From: Mesorhizobium sp. M8A.F.Ca.ET.218.01.1.1
Lineage (GTDB): Bacteria; Pseudomonadota; Alphaproteobacteria; Rhizobiales; Rhizobiaceae
Length of the DNA stretch: 64,000 bases
Assembly: GCF_004791165.1 (NCBI RefSeq)
Contig: NZ_SRUZ01000003.1
Location: 186,001-250,000, forward strand
Direction of reading: 5' to 3'
Shown here: positions 1 through 7,910 of the stretch, in pieces
How positions within the stretch are numbered: the stretch's first letter is position 1
Layout of the letters: each line of letters begins with the position of its first letter
Position numbers and translations under genes: made by a program
Notes under the pieces: model-generated
What the model saw: only the letters and a program-made list of their open reading frames with translations
What the model was told of the DNA's origin: nothing
Database searches by the model: none

Positions 1-414
1 CGGCTGGTCCAGTATTTCCTGCAGCTCGAACTGGAACTCGATCCATGCCTGGCCGCTGTTGTTGAGCACGTCGATGCGCATATACATGATGCCGTTGGCG
101 AACTCGCCCGCTTTGCCGAAGGTCTGGATCGGCTTTGTGGTGCGGATGGTCAGCGTCACCGGGGTCGCCGAATTCAGCTCTTCGGTGATGACCAGCGGAT
201 CGTCCTTGGTTCCGATTCCGGACGCTCCGGTGATGCGGAAGCCGCCAAGCTCGTCCGAGAACGAGTACGCGCCTGTCGCCCACACTTTCACTTCATCCGC
301 GACGGCATGACCCGGCGCCAACGCCAGAAGGGCAAAAATAACCGCCCGGCAGGCCCGGCCGGGCGTTGATGGAAAGCGCGTCGAAGATAAGCCGCCTGGC
401 CCGGGAATGCGCAT
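1..414 (-). CDS. exported protein of unknown function, cut by the window edge
   Basis: An open frame runs leftward from an ATG at 414 to the window edge without a stop, giving the first 138 residues of a longer protein. Residues 24-38 form a hydrophobic stretch (AVIFALLALAPGHAV) followed by ADEVKVW, which looks like a signal peptide with cleavage near residue 39. The visible mature part contains many beta-forming segments with alternating polar residues and no cysteine or known catalytic motif. It is probably periplasmic. I do not recognise the family. The gene is divergent from the ETF-QO gene at 598. Confidence 0.6.
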   Translation of the reverse strand, partial: MRIPGPGGLSSTRFPSTPGRACRAVIFALLALAPGHAVADEVKVWATGAYSFSDELGGFRITGASGIGTKDDPLVITEELNSATPVTLTIRTTKPIQTFGKAGEFANGIMYMRIDVLNNSGQAWIEFQFELQEILDQP

Positions 415-597
415 GGCGGGAAGTATGGCCGATAAGCAAGCCGTCGAACAATCAAAAACGCGAGCGAGGCGTGTTTCCAGGCGCAAACGGCTTATCCTGC
501 GGCAAGGTGCGCGACTTTTTGGCCAAATCCGCATTGTCACGTATGCGCCGGTTTCCTGTCGCCAATTGATGCGCTATGCAGCGCAGGAGCCAGCAAG

Positions 598-2313
598 ATG
601 CGCCAATGGCGGCAAGCCAGTGCGGAGGGGTTGATGAGCGATATCGAACGCGAGAGCATGGAATTCGACGTGGTCATCGTCGGCGCCGGCCCTGCCGGCC
701 TTGCCGCGGCCATCCGCCTCAAGCAGGTCAATCCCGAGCTTTCCGTCGTCGTGCTGGAAAAGGGCGGCGAAGTCGGCGCCCATATCCTGTCGGGCGCCGT
801 CGTCGATCCGATCGGCGTCGACCGGCTGCTGCCCGGCTGGCGCGAGGAGGATGGTCATCCCTTCAAGACGCCGGTCACGGCGGACCATTTCCTGGTGCTC
901 GGCCCCGCCGGCTCGTTCCGCCTGCCCAACATCCTGATGCCGCCGCTGATGAACAACCACGGCAACTACATCGTCTCGCTGGGCAACGTCTGCCGCTGGC
1001 TGGCTGGCAAGGCCGAGGCGCTTGGCGTCGAGATCTATCCAGGCTTTGCCGCCGCCGGCCTGCTCTACAATGAAGAAGGCGCCGTCACCGGCGTCGTTAC
1101 CGGCGACATGGGCGTCGAGAAGGACGGCACGCACGGTCCGGGCTTCGCGCCGGGCATGGCGCTGATGGGCAAGTATGTGCTGATCGGCGAGGGCGCGCGC
1201 GGTTCGCTCGCCAAGCAGCTGATCGCCAAATACAACCTCTCCGATGGCCACGAGCCGGGCAAATACGGCATTGGCCTCAAGGAACTCTGGCAGGTCAAGC
1301 CGGAGAACCATCGGCCGGGTCTGGTGCAGCATTCCTTCGGCTGGCCGCTCGACATGAAGACCGGCGGCGGTTCGTTCCTCTATCATCTGGAGGACAACCA
1401 GGTGGCTGTCGGCTTCGTCCTCCACCTCAATTACAAGAACCCCTATCTGTCGCCCTTCGAGGAATTCCAGCGCTTCAAGACCCATCCGGCGATCGCAGGC
1501 ACGTTCGAGGGCGCCAAGCGCCTGGGCTACGGCGCGCGCGCCATAACCGAGGGCGGCTGGCAGTCGGTGCCGAAATTGTCGTTCCCGGGCGGCGCGCTGA
1601 TGGGGTGCGCGGCGGGCTTCGTCAACGTGCCGCGCATCAAGGGCTCCCACAATGCGGTGCTGTCTGGGATGCTGGCGGCCGATCATGTCGCCGAGGCGAT
1701 CGGCGCCGGCCGTGCCAATGACGAGCTTTCCGCCTACGAGGAAGCCTGGCGGGCGACCGACATCGGCAAGGACCTGAAGAAGGTGCGCAACGTCAAGCCG
1801 CTCTGGTCGCGTTTCGGCACCATCATCGGCGTCGGCCTCGGCGGCCTCGACATGTGGCTGAACACGCTGTTCGGCGTCTCGCCCTTCGGCACACTAAAGC
1901 ATGGCAAGGCCGACTATGCGACGCTCGAGCCTGCCGCCCAGCACAAGAAGATCGCCTATCCGAAGCCGGATGGCGTGCTCACCTTCGACCGTCTCTCCTC
2001 GGTGTTTCTGTCCAACACCAATCACGAGGAAAACGAGCCGGTGCATCTCGTCGTCGGGGACATGGCGCTGCAGCAGCGGTCGGAGCACGATGTGTTCGCC
2101 GGACCTTCCACGCGCTATTGCCCGGCGGGCGTCTATGAGTGGGTGGACAAGGACGGCAACGCCGCCGCCGATCCGCAGGCCAAGGACGTGCGCTTCGTCA
2201 TCAACGCGCAGAACTGCGTCCACTGCAAGACCTGCGACATCAAGGACCCGAACCAGAACATCAACTGGGTGCCGCCGCAAGGCGGTGAAGGACCGGTCTA
2301 CCAGGGCATGTGA
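598..2313 (+). CDS. electron transfer flavoprotein-ubiquinone oxidoreductase (ETF-QO)
   Basis: This membrane-associated FAD and 4Fe-4S enzyme passes electrons from reduced ETF, fed by acyl-CoA dehydrogenases, to ubiquinone. The dinucleotide-binding motif VVIVGAGPAGLAAAI lies near residue 25. The C-terminal cluster signature NCVHCKTCDIKDPNQNINW supplies closely spaced cysteines, with a fourth further upstream. Length (571) agrees with the family, usually about 550-560. The start at 598 has AGGAG 8 nt upstream. An ATG at 634 (MSDIERESMEFD) has GGAGGGG only 3 nt upstream but gives a length closer to homologues, so the first 12 residues are uncertain. It would serve the isovaleryl-CoA dehydrogenase encoded at 14-15 kb. 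Confidence 0.95.
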   Translation: MRQWRQASAEGLMSDIERESMEFDVVIVGAGPAGLAAAIRLKQVNPELSVVVLEKGGEVGAHILSGAVVDPIGVDRLLPGWREEDGHPFKTPVTADHFLVLGPAGSFRLPNILMPPLMNNHGNYIVSLGNVCRWLAGKAEALGVEIYPGFAAAGLLYNEEGAVTGVVTGDMGVEKDGTHGPGFAPGMALMGKYVLIGEGARGSLAKQLIAKYNLSDGHEPGKYGIGLKELWQVKPENHRPGLVQHSFGWPLDMKTGGGSFLYHLEDNQVAVGFVLHLNYKNPYLSPFEEFQRFKTHPAIAGTFEGAKRLGYGARAITEGGWQSVPKLSFPGGALMGCAAGFVNVPRIKGSHNAVLSGMLAADHVAEAIGAGRANDELSAYEEAWRATDIGKDLKKVRNVKPLWSRFGTIIGVGLGGLDMWLNTLFGVSPFGTLKHGKADYATLEPAAQHKKIAYPKPDGVLTFDRLSSVFLSNTNHEENEPVHLVVGDMALQQRSEHDVFAGPSTRYCPAGVYEWVDKDGNAAADPQAKDVRFVINAQNCVHCKTCDIKDPNQNINWVPPQGGEGPVYQGM

Positions 2314-2455
2314 CCCCTGAGCCGCCGGGCTGTCCAGGGCGCGGCGGCAGAAAAAACGCCGCGGAGTGCTGGCTGCGCGGGGCATGCAGCACAGCAGAAC
2401 CGTTGAAACGATCACCGGCTTGTGGTTCCCTTCTCCAGGGACAAGGAGAAGGCCG

Positions 2456-3052
2456 ATGCGCCGGACAGTTCTGACATGCCTCATCGTCATCGGAACACTG
2501 TGTGCGCCGGAGGCCTGGGCTGGCACCAGGGCAATCGTCCAGACTCGGACCTACGACATCAAGGGAAGCTCGGGTACGGCCTTCATCGAGGCGATGGACA
2601 GCAAGGGTCCCAAGCATGGCTTCATGACGCATGCCATCGCCACAACTGCCTATACCGTCGACTGGGATCTCGGCGGGGGGCAGGACAACGGCTTCTGCCG
2701 GCTGCGGCGGGTCAACGGCACGCTCAATCTGTTCTACACCTTCCCTCGCGTTGGTTCGCCCATGACGCCGGCGCTGAAAAGGCGGTGGAACAGATTTTTC
2801 GCCGGTGTTCGCGCCCATGAGGAAACGCATGGGCGCATCGCCAGGAAGATGATGCGCGCTACGGAACGGTCGATAGCCGGCCTGCGGGTTGCCAACGACC
2901 CATCATGCGACAAGACGCGCCGCGAGGCTCGGCTTCGCATCAAGACCGTCTATGCGGAATATGAGGCCAGGCAAAACGCTTTCGACCGGCGCGAGCATAG
3001 CGATGGCGGCCATGTCGAACATCTGATCGCTGCCTTGATCGGGAAACCTTGA
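2456..3052 (+). CDS. DUF922 family secreted Zn-dependent protease-like protein
   Basis: The 198-residue product begins with a signal peptide (MRRTVLTCLIVIGTLCAPEA, cleaved near WAG). The body resembles DUF922, a family predicted to be secreted zinc proteases: it has the HEETHGRIA helix, an HExxH-type metal site, about two thirds along. AAGGAGAAGG at 2443-2452 precedes the ATG at 2456, which is why I reject the longer frame opening at 2366. It probably acts in the periplasm; the substrate is unknown. The gene stands alone, downstream of ETF-QO and convergent with the EEP-family gene. Confidence 0.75.
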   Translation: MRRTVLTCLIVIGTLCAPEAWAGTRAIVQTRTYDIKGSSGTAFIEAMDSKGPKHGFMTHAIATTAYTVDWDLGGGQDNGFCRLRRVNGTLNLFYTFPRVGSPMTPALKRRWNRFFAGVRAHEETHGRIARKMMRATERSIAGLRVANDPSCDKTRREARLRIKTVYAEYEARQNAFDRREHSDGGHVEHLIAALIGKP

Positions 3053-3105
3053 ACGCGCAATCCATTCGCCATCTCGACGCTTCTGCGCTGCGCGGCGCGT
3101 GTAAG

Positions 3106-4140
3106 TCAGCCCTGCGACTTGGCTGACAAGCCGCTCGCCGCGAGCGCCGTGGCGTGCCCATCCTCGGGCTGCTTCTGATCCGATCGAACCGTAAATTCGA
3201 CCAGCACCGGCAGATGGTCGGAGCCGGTATCCTCCAGCCGCGTCGATGACAGGATCTTCAGCCCGCCCTTGCTGAACACCTGGTCGATCGGCAGGCCCGC
3301 ATAGCGGCGCAGGAAGTCGGGCAGTGTCCGGTGGATCCAGGTCGGGCCGGCTGAAGGCATCAGTGTCAGCCCGCCGAGCGCCGCGACCCGCCGCACCGCC
3401 GCACTCCAGGGCACGGCGTTGCAGTCGCCGGCCAGGATCGCGGTCTCGCCGAGCGCGGCCAGTGGCTGCGCCAGTTCGCCGATCTGCCAGTATTGCTCCT
3501 TCGGCCAGGGCCAGCTCAAATGGATCGCGGCGACATCGACATCGCTCCCGCCAAAGTCGATGGTGGCGGTCGCCATCGCGCCGCGCGGCTCGCAACGCGG
3601 CGCGGTGTCGGCGGCAAACGGCCGGCGCGACAGCAGCGCCACGCCGAACATGCCGTTCGGGTAGGGGCAGAGGATACGGTAGGGGTAGGCGCTGGCGATG
3701 TAGCCAAGCTCGGTCGTCCACATCGCCGACACTTCGTCGAGGGTGATCACATCAGGATTGGTGCGGCCGATCAGTGAGAGCACTTTCTTCGGCGTCGGGT
3801 TGTTGAAGCGCAGGTTCATCTGCAGCAGGCTGTAGACGATCTGGTCGGCGGGCTTGGCAACTGCTGGCTGCGGCCACAACCTGGGCAGTGCGTTTGCCGT
3901 CGTGGCCAGGCAGGCGATGGCGAAGAGCAGTGCCGCGGCCGCCTGCAGCCGGTAGGAACTCGCAAGCAGCGGCAGCGCCAGAAGCGCCAGCAGCACACTG
4001 AAGTGAATGCGGAAATGCGAGAAGGAATCGAAAGCGGGGTGCAGCGCGCCGAAAAACCCGGCCAACAAAGCGGCCGACAATACCGTTATCGCCAGGAATA
4101 CCAGCCCAGCCGTCATGTTCAAGCGCGCGCCTGTTGTCAT
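3106..4140 (-). CDS. endonuclease/exonuclease/phosphatase (EEP) family membrane protein
   Basis: The 344-residue protein starts with about three hydrophobic segments (near residues 9-30, 45-62 and 65-85), followed by an EEP-fold domain. Visible motifs are LLQMNLRFNN, an acidic residue in ITLDEVSAMW, LAGDCNAVPWS and the C-terminal GSDHLPVLVEF, matching the Asn, Glu, Asp-x-Asn and Asp-His catalytic set. The YafD-like layout suggests a catalytic domain outside the inner membrane; the substrate is unknown. I chose ATG 4140. The frame is open to a GTG at 4245 and there is another ATG at 4116; none has a strong ribosome binding site. It lies directly downstream of AMP nucleosidase and may be cotranscribed. 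Confidence 0.8.
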   Translation of the reverse strand: MTTGARLNMTAGLVFLAITVLSAALLAGFFGALHPAFDSFSHFRIHFSVLLALLALPLLASSYRLQAAAALLFAIACLATTANALPRLWPQPAVAKPADQIVYSLLQMNLRFNNPTPKKVLSLIGRTNPDVITLDEVSAMWTTELGYIASAYPYRILCPYPNGMFGVALLSRRPFAADTAPRCEPRGAMATATIDFGGSDVDVAAIHLSWPWPKEQYWQIGELAQPLAALGETAILAGDCNAVPWSAAVRRVAALGGLTLMPSAGPTWIHRTLPDFLRRYAGLPIDQVFSKGGLKILSSTRLEDTGSDHLPVLVEFTVRSDQKQPEDGHATALAASGLSAKSQG

Positions 4141-4251
4141 TGAGGTCGTGTCTGCCGAATGCCGCCTGCCGATCCGTTCGATTTTGCTTGTCCGCCAAAT
4201 TACGGCCTGAGCAAGACGACCAATTGCCTCGCCGAGGCTTCGCACGACCGC

Positions 4252-5754
4252 CTACTGGAACGCTGTCTCCGAAAAGCTCCTGAGCTTGCGCGAATGCAGC
4301 CGCTCCATCGGCATCTCGGCCAGCTTCTCCATCGCCCTGATGCCAATGGTCAGGTGCTGCGCCACCTGGCGTTTGTAGAACTCGGTCGCCATCCCAGGCA
4401 ATTTCAACTCGCCATGCAGCGGCTTGTCGGAAACGCACAGCAGCGTGCCATAGGGCACCCGGAAGCGGAAACCATTGGCGGCGATCGTGGCCGATTCCAT
4501 ATCGAGCGCGATCGCGCGCGACTGTGACAGGCGCTGCACCGGTCCGCGCTGGTCGCGCAGTTCCCAGTTGCGGTTGTCGATGGTGGCGACGGTGCCCGTG
4601 CGCATGATGCGCTTCAGGTCATAGCCAGACAGGCCAGTGACCTCGGCGACTGCTTCCTGCAGCGCAACCTGGATCTCGGCCAATGGCGGGATCGGCACCC
4701 AGACCGGCAGATCGTCGTCCAGAACGTGATCCTCGCGCACATAGGCATGCGCCAGCACATAATCACCCAGTGCCTGAGTGTTGCGCAGCCCGGCGCAGTG
4801 ACCAAGCATCACCCAGGCATGTGGCCGAAGCACCGCGATATGGTCGGTGATGGTCTTGGCGTTGGAAGGACCCACGCCGATATTGACCATGGTGATGCCG
4901 CCATGGTTCGGCTTCTTCAGATGGTAGGCCGGCATCTGCGGCAGGCGCTGTGGCGCTACGCCTTCGCTGGGCGCACTCTGCCCGGCCCGGGTGATGACGT
5001 TACCGGGTTCGACAAATTCTGTGTAGCCGTGGCCCCCCTTTTCCATCAGGTCGCGGGCGCGGGCGACGAACTCGTCGATGTAGAACTGATAGTTGGTGAA
5101 CAGCACGAAGTTCTGGAAATGCTGCGGGCTGGTTGCGGTGTAGTGCGTCATGCGGTGCAGTGAATAGTCGATGCGCTGCGCCGTGAACGGCGCCAGCGGC
5201 CGGGGCTCGCCGAAGGCGACCTCGAACGTGCCGTTGGCGATCTGATCGTCGGTACCGTCGAGATCCGGCACGTCGAACAGGTCGCGGATCGGCCGCTTGA
5301 TGCGCTCGGCAGCGGCGCCGTCCACATAGGTGCCTTCCAGGAAAGCGAAATGCAGGGGAATCGGCGTGGTCGATTCCGAGACGGTCACCGACACGCCGTG
5401 ATTGCGCATGATCAGCCGAAGCTGCTCGATGAGGTAGGTCTCGAACAGGTCCGGCTGGGTCACCGTGGTGGCGAAATGGCCGGGCGTCGGCATGTGGCCA
5501 TAGGCCTGGCGCGAGTCGACCTGGGTGAACGAACTCGTGGTGACGCCGATCTCGGGGTAGAAGGCCCGGTAGCGCTTGCTGCTGTCGCCGCCGGCGGCAA
5601 GGGCTGCGAAGGAATCGCGAAGGAACTTGGTGTTGCGGTTGTAAAGCACCTTCAGCGCGGTAACGGCCTTTTCGGCATTGTCGAAGCTTTGCCGGCCAAA
5701 AGGCTCGGGCATGACGACTGATTCGATGGCTTGGGGGTAGATTCGCTTTTCCAT
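4252..5754 (-). CDS. amn: AMP nucleosidase
   Basis: The enzyme hydrolyses AMP to adenine and ribose 5-phosphate in the cytoplasm. The 500-residue length is close to the roughly 484 of E. coli Amn. The N-terminal half is the AMP nucleosidase-specific domain and the C-terminal half the nucleoside phosphorylase fold. Recognisable stretches include GGITMVNIGVGPSNAKTITD, LGHCAGLRNTQALGDYVLAH and ALDMESATIAANGFRFRVPY, the last carrying the Met-Glu of purine nucleoside phosphorylases. The start MEKRIYPQAIES has no strong Shine-Dalgarno, but the N-terminus looks native. Predicted role: AMP and adenylate homeostasis. Confidence 0.95.
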   Translation of the reverse strand: MEKRIYPQAIESVVMPEPFGRQSFDNAEKAVTALKVLYNRNTKFLRDSFAALAAGGDSSKRYRAFYPEIGVTTSSFTQVDSRQAYGHMPTPGHFATTVTQPDLFETYLIEQLRLIMRNHGVSVTVSESTTPIPLHFAFLEGTYVDGAAAERIKRPIRDLFDVPDLDGTDDQIANGTFEVAFGEPRPLAPFTAQRIDYSLHRMTHYTATSPQHFQNFVLFTNYQFYIDEFVARARDLMEKGGHGYTEFVEPGNVITRAGQSAPSEGVAPQRLPQMPAYHLKKPNHGGITMVNIGVGPSNAKTITDHIAVLRPHAWVMLGHCAGLRNTQALGDYVLAHAYVREDHVLDDDLPVWVPIPPLAEIQVALQEAVAEVTGLSGYDLKRIMRTGTVATIDNRNWELRDQRGPVQRLSQSRAIALDMESATIAANGFRFRVPYGTLLCVSDKPLHGELKLPGMATEFYKRQVAQHLTIGIRAMEKLAEMPMERLHSRKLRSFSETAFQ

Positions 5755-5828
5755 GACTCAATATAGAGACTTGGGGAGGCGGTTGGGAGGGGGCTCGCCG
5801 CCGAAGGCGCTCAAAGCGCCATTTTTCT

Positions 5829-6023
5829 TCAACCCCGCTGCAGGCTGACCAGCAGCACGAACCCGACGCCGGACTTTCTGAGCGCCGGCGCCTCGATCGT
5901 CGAGCCGGCATCGGCGCGCATCATCGGCACCGCCAGGACCGGAGCGGCCAGGAGCACCAGGATAAGCGCCGCCCTCGGCAGGAGCCGGAGGGTCTTGGCG
6001 AGGTTGGCGGCGATGCGGTTCAT
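5829..6023 (-). CDS. small exported or membrane protein, hypothetical
   Basis: This 64-residue ORF begins MNRIAANLAKTLRLLPRAAL and continues into a strong hydrophobic segment (ILVLLAAPVLAVPMM, about residues 21-35). It looks like a signal peptide or single membrane anchor with a short polar tail. It lies 39 nt downstream of another small membrane-protein gene on the same strand (6063-6218), so the two may form a small operon. The ribosome binding site is weak and purine-rich (AAAAGAAAAG). I do not recognise the family, and a spurious ORF cannot be excluded. Confidence 0.4.
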   Translation of the reverse strand: MNRIAANLAKTLRLLPRAALILVLLAAPVLAVPMMRADAGSTIEAPALRKSGVGFVLLVSLQRG

Positions 6024-6062
6024 GATGTCTGTGCTTTTCTTTTCGAGGTCTGGTTCTCTGTT

Positions 6063-6218
6063 TCAGTGGCGAAGGTTGGTCGGGCAGGCGAGGTGGCACA
6101 TTCTGGCGGCTTCCTCCCAGGAGCGGGGGGACCGGGCCGCTTCGGCGACGAGGATGGCGAAGAACATCCCAAACAGGCTCATCAGCAGGCAGACGATGGT
6201 GAAGCGGCGAGCAAGCAT
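6063..6218 (-). CDS. small single-pass membrane protein, 51 residues, hypothetical
   Basis: On the minus strand an ATG at 6218 opens a 51-codon frame ending in TGA at 6063-6065. The product has a short basic N-terminus (MLARRF), a transmembrane stretch (about residues 7-25, TIVCLLMSLFGMFFAILVA) and a soluble tail with two cysteines in MCHLAC. AGGAG lies 11 nt upstream of the ATG. The amphipathic order and the ribosome binding site favour a real gene. I do not recognise the family. It is upstream of the 64-residue ORF on the same strand. Confidence 0.5.
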   Translation of the reverse strand: MLARRFTIVCLLMSLFGMFFAILVAEAARSPRSWEEAARMCHLACPTNLRH

Positions 6219-6381
6219 TGGGTCCGTGTCTCCTTCAACACGCAGGAGAATGCCCTGACGCCTCTGAACCGGCTCTGAGGCCGGCGTTCATCTGCGGTTC
6301 AAATTGATTGACGGGACATTGGCTGGGTCGCCGCCGGCCCGAACGGCCATCGAGGGTCACGGTCAGCGCGTCGATAAAACG

Positions 6382-6408
6382 AAAACGGGGCCCGCCGGGC
6401 CCCGTTTT
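6382..6408 (-). terminator. rho-independent terminator of the DUF2147 gene
   Basis: AAAACGGGGCCC (6382-6393) pairs perfectly with GGGCCCCGTTTT (6397-6408) around a 3-nt loop. It lies 22 nt past the stop of the minus-strand gene ending at 6431. The stem ends in a T run when read leftward. Confidence 0.8.
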
Positions 6409-6430
6409 GAGATCGCAAGGAGATGGACGA

Positions 6431-6772
6431 TCAGAGCTTGTGCCAGGTCTGGCTCTTGCAGATCAGTCCGCCTAGCACGCAACCGCTCATCTTGAGCGAG
6501 GTGCCAGCCAATGTCGCCTTGCCGGAATAGGTCTTGTCGTTTGCCGGATCGGTGATGTTGCCGGTATATTTGTTGTCGCCGGCCGCCTTGAGCGATCCGA
6601 TGGTCTTGCCGGCATATTTACCGGACTTGAGCGTAATGGAAAATGAATCGCCGCCTGAAATGGCCGCGGTGTCGCCTGCCTGCGTTTTCCAGTTGCCCTC
6701 GATCGGATCGGCCCATGCCGCGCCGCTCAGCATCAAAGTGGCCGCCAGGGCCAGGCTCACTTTTCGAAACAT
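6431..6772 (-). CDS. DUF2147 family exported protein
   Basis: The 113-residue product has a clear signal peptide (MFRKVSLALAATLMLSGAAWA, mature from DPIEGNWKT). The mature part matches the DUF2147 layout: an opening GNWKT segment, a central block (LKSGKYAGKTIGSLKAAGD), and a terminal cysteine pair in SGCVLGGLICKSQTWHKL. It is probably a small periplasmic beta-rich protein of unknown function. GGAGGAAGAC directly precedes the ATG at 6772, so the upstream extension to 6859 is rejected. A perfect 18-bp dyad lies 51 nt upstream of the start. Confidence 0.8.
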   Translation of the reverse strand: MFRKVSLALAATLMLSGAAWADPIEGNWKTQAGDTAAISGGDSFSITLKSGKYAGKTIGSLKAAGDNKYTGNITDPANDKTYSGKATLAGTSLKMSGCVLGGLICKSQTWHKL

Positions 6773-7212
6773 GTCTTCCTCCGTTTGGATAGCCGGCCGG
6801 ATGCTCCGCCTCGCCGGTCTGCCGCTTACGCAAACGTAAGCTAGTCCAGCTTCCGTCAAAACAAAAGCGGTGCCGCAACGGAAGACTTTGGCGTTTTGAA
6901 AGCGGCTGAATTCGCTCTGTCGGGACGGAAACGGAAACGATCGCCGCGTCGTGTTTGTTTCCCGTGGTTAGCGGAGTGTTGATCGGGGTCCCGAAAATTT
7001 TCGTCAAATTTGGCGAAAACCAGCCGAATTGCTGGTTTCGTATCCTTAACGAATTTCCGTGTTTACCTCTTGTTTTAGCTTTGTTTTCCTCAAATTAAGC
7101 ACGCCATTTAACGACGGATTCAAGCCTGCGCGGCATTCTCGAAAGCATCGAAAGAGCGCGCCCCGGACAAGACAAACGGAGGCAGCTCTCGGGAGCCAGA
7201 CAGGGGACTAAA
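6773..7212. other. 440-nt gene-free region between divergent genes
   Basis: This spacer separates the DUF2147 gene (leftward) from the SEL1-like gene (rightward). The right half (about 6955-7110) is noticeably richer in A and T than the surroundings. It holds a 12-bp palindrome CGAAAATTTTCG (6992-7003) and a hairpin AAACCAGC-cgaatt-GCTGGTTT (7017-7038). I see no convincing ORF. It probably carries promoters for both flanking genes. Confidence 0.5.
6824..6841. promoter_or_regulatory. 18-bp dyad, candidate operator of the DUF2147 gene
   Basis: GCTTACG-caaa-CGTAAGC is a perfect inverted repeat with a 4-nt centre, 51 nt upstream of the DUF2147 start. Its size and symmetry suit a dimeric repressor of the TetR or similar type. 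No regulator gene is adjacent. Confidence 0.45.
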
Positions 7213-7479
7213 ATGGCACGTTTTGAAATGCTTGAAGCAGGCTTCGGCGCCATGGGGGCAACTGCCCAGGCCGACATTCTTTTCGAACTGGGCATGATGT
7301 ATGCGACCGGTCGCGATTGCGAGACCGATGTCGTTGCCGCCCACAAATGGTTCAACATCGCCGCCATCAAGGGTTCGGCCCGCGCCGCGGAACTGCGCTC
7401 GGAACTCTCGTCGGCCATGTCGAAGGTCGAGATCGCCAAGGCGCTGCGCGAAGCCCGCGAATGGATGACCATGCACTGA
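7213..7479 (+). CDS. SEL1-like repeat protein
   Basis: The 88-residue soluble protein contains one recognisable SEL1-type helical repeat, from ADILFELGMMYATGRD to AAHKWFNIAAIKGSARAAEL (about residues 22-62), with the typical Leu-Gly, Tyr-Gly and Ala-x-x-Trp-x positions. SEL1 repeats mediate protein-protein contacts; no partner is suggested by the neighbours. The start codon ATG at 7213 has a weak ribosome binding site (GGGGACTAAA). The gene stands alone, preceded by a long AT-richer leader and followed by a 430-nt gene-free stretch. Confidence 0.75.
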   Translation: MARFEMLEAGFGAMGATAQADILFELGMMYATGRDCETDVVAAHKWFNIAAIKGSARAAELRSELSSAMSKVEIAKALREAREWMTMH

Positions 7480-7620
7480 GTTCCGCCAGACGGGGACGCT
7501 CCGGCCAAGACCGCTAAAAGACGGTCGGGCCAACAGGGACAAGGCCGCGCAGACAGCCAGGCCACGGGCCAACAACAAAAAGAATGCGGCAGGCCGACAG
7601 GCCCAAGCCGCGCGACGGAC

Positions 7621-7661
7621 CATGATCCCGAAAGTGGAATCGGGGCTTCGGCAAGATCATG
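7621..7661. repeat. short palindromic intergenic repeat, copy 1
   Basis: CATGATCCCGAAAGTGG opens the element and GCAAGATCATG closes it; the ends CATGATC and GATCATG are perfect inverted repeats. The same architecture recurs at 34767-34808. Elements of this form are common between genes in Rhizobiales genomes. Confidence 0.6.
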
Positions 7662-7729
7662 GCCAACAGGAAGACAGGGAAGGTGGGTTGGGTTCACAGC
7701 GCGGGGGCGCCGGGGAAACAGCCTGACAG

Positions 7730-7775
7730 GCAAAAAGCCACGACCAGCCGGAACAAGGCTGGCGTGGCTTTTTGC
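7730..7775 (+). terminator. long terminator-like hairpin upstream of livK
   Basis: GCAAAAAGCCACG (7730-7742) pairs with CGTGGCTTTTTGC (7763-7775), extended inward by CCAGCC/GGCTGG. The stem is near perfect and the right arm carries a T run. It could end transcription from the SEL1-like gene, or act as an attenuator before livK. Confidence 0.6.
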
Positions 7776-7910
7776 GTGGATGAGACCGCGCAGGCCCAAT
7801 CGAGCGGCGCCAATGCGCCTAGACAGGCCCGGTGAAGGATGAAATTGTCCCGCCTCTCTGGAAGAAGCGCGGCCGGGGCGGCCGCGCGTGAGTGGAGGAG
7901 TTCTATTGTC

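Larger units (their letters stand above)
7480..7910. other. 431-nt gene-free region with a repeat and a hairpin
   Basis: Between the SEL1-like gene and livK I find no credible ORF. The region contains a short palindromic repeat (7621-7661) and a long terminator-like hairpin (7730-7775), both listed separately. The ribosome binding site of livK is at its right end. Confidence 0.6.

Noticed and set aside
574..1686. 370-codon minus-strand ORF inside ETF-QO
   Set aside because: It is antisense to a gene with clear motifs and has the His/Asp/Arg-rich bias typical of shadow frames.
7100..7125. CtrA-like TTAA-N7-TTCA site before the SEL1 gene
   Set aside because: One mismatch to the consensus and no supporting context; such matches arise by chance in AT-rich spacers.
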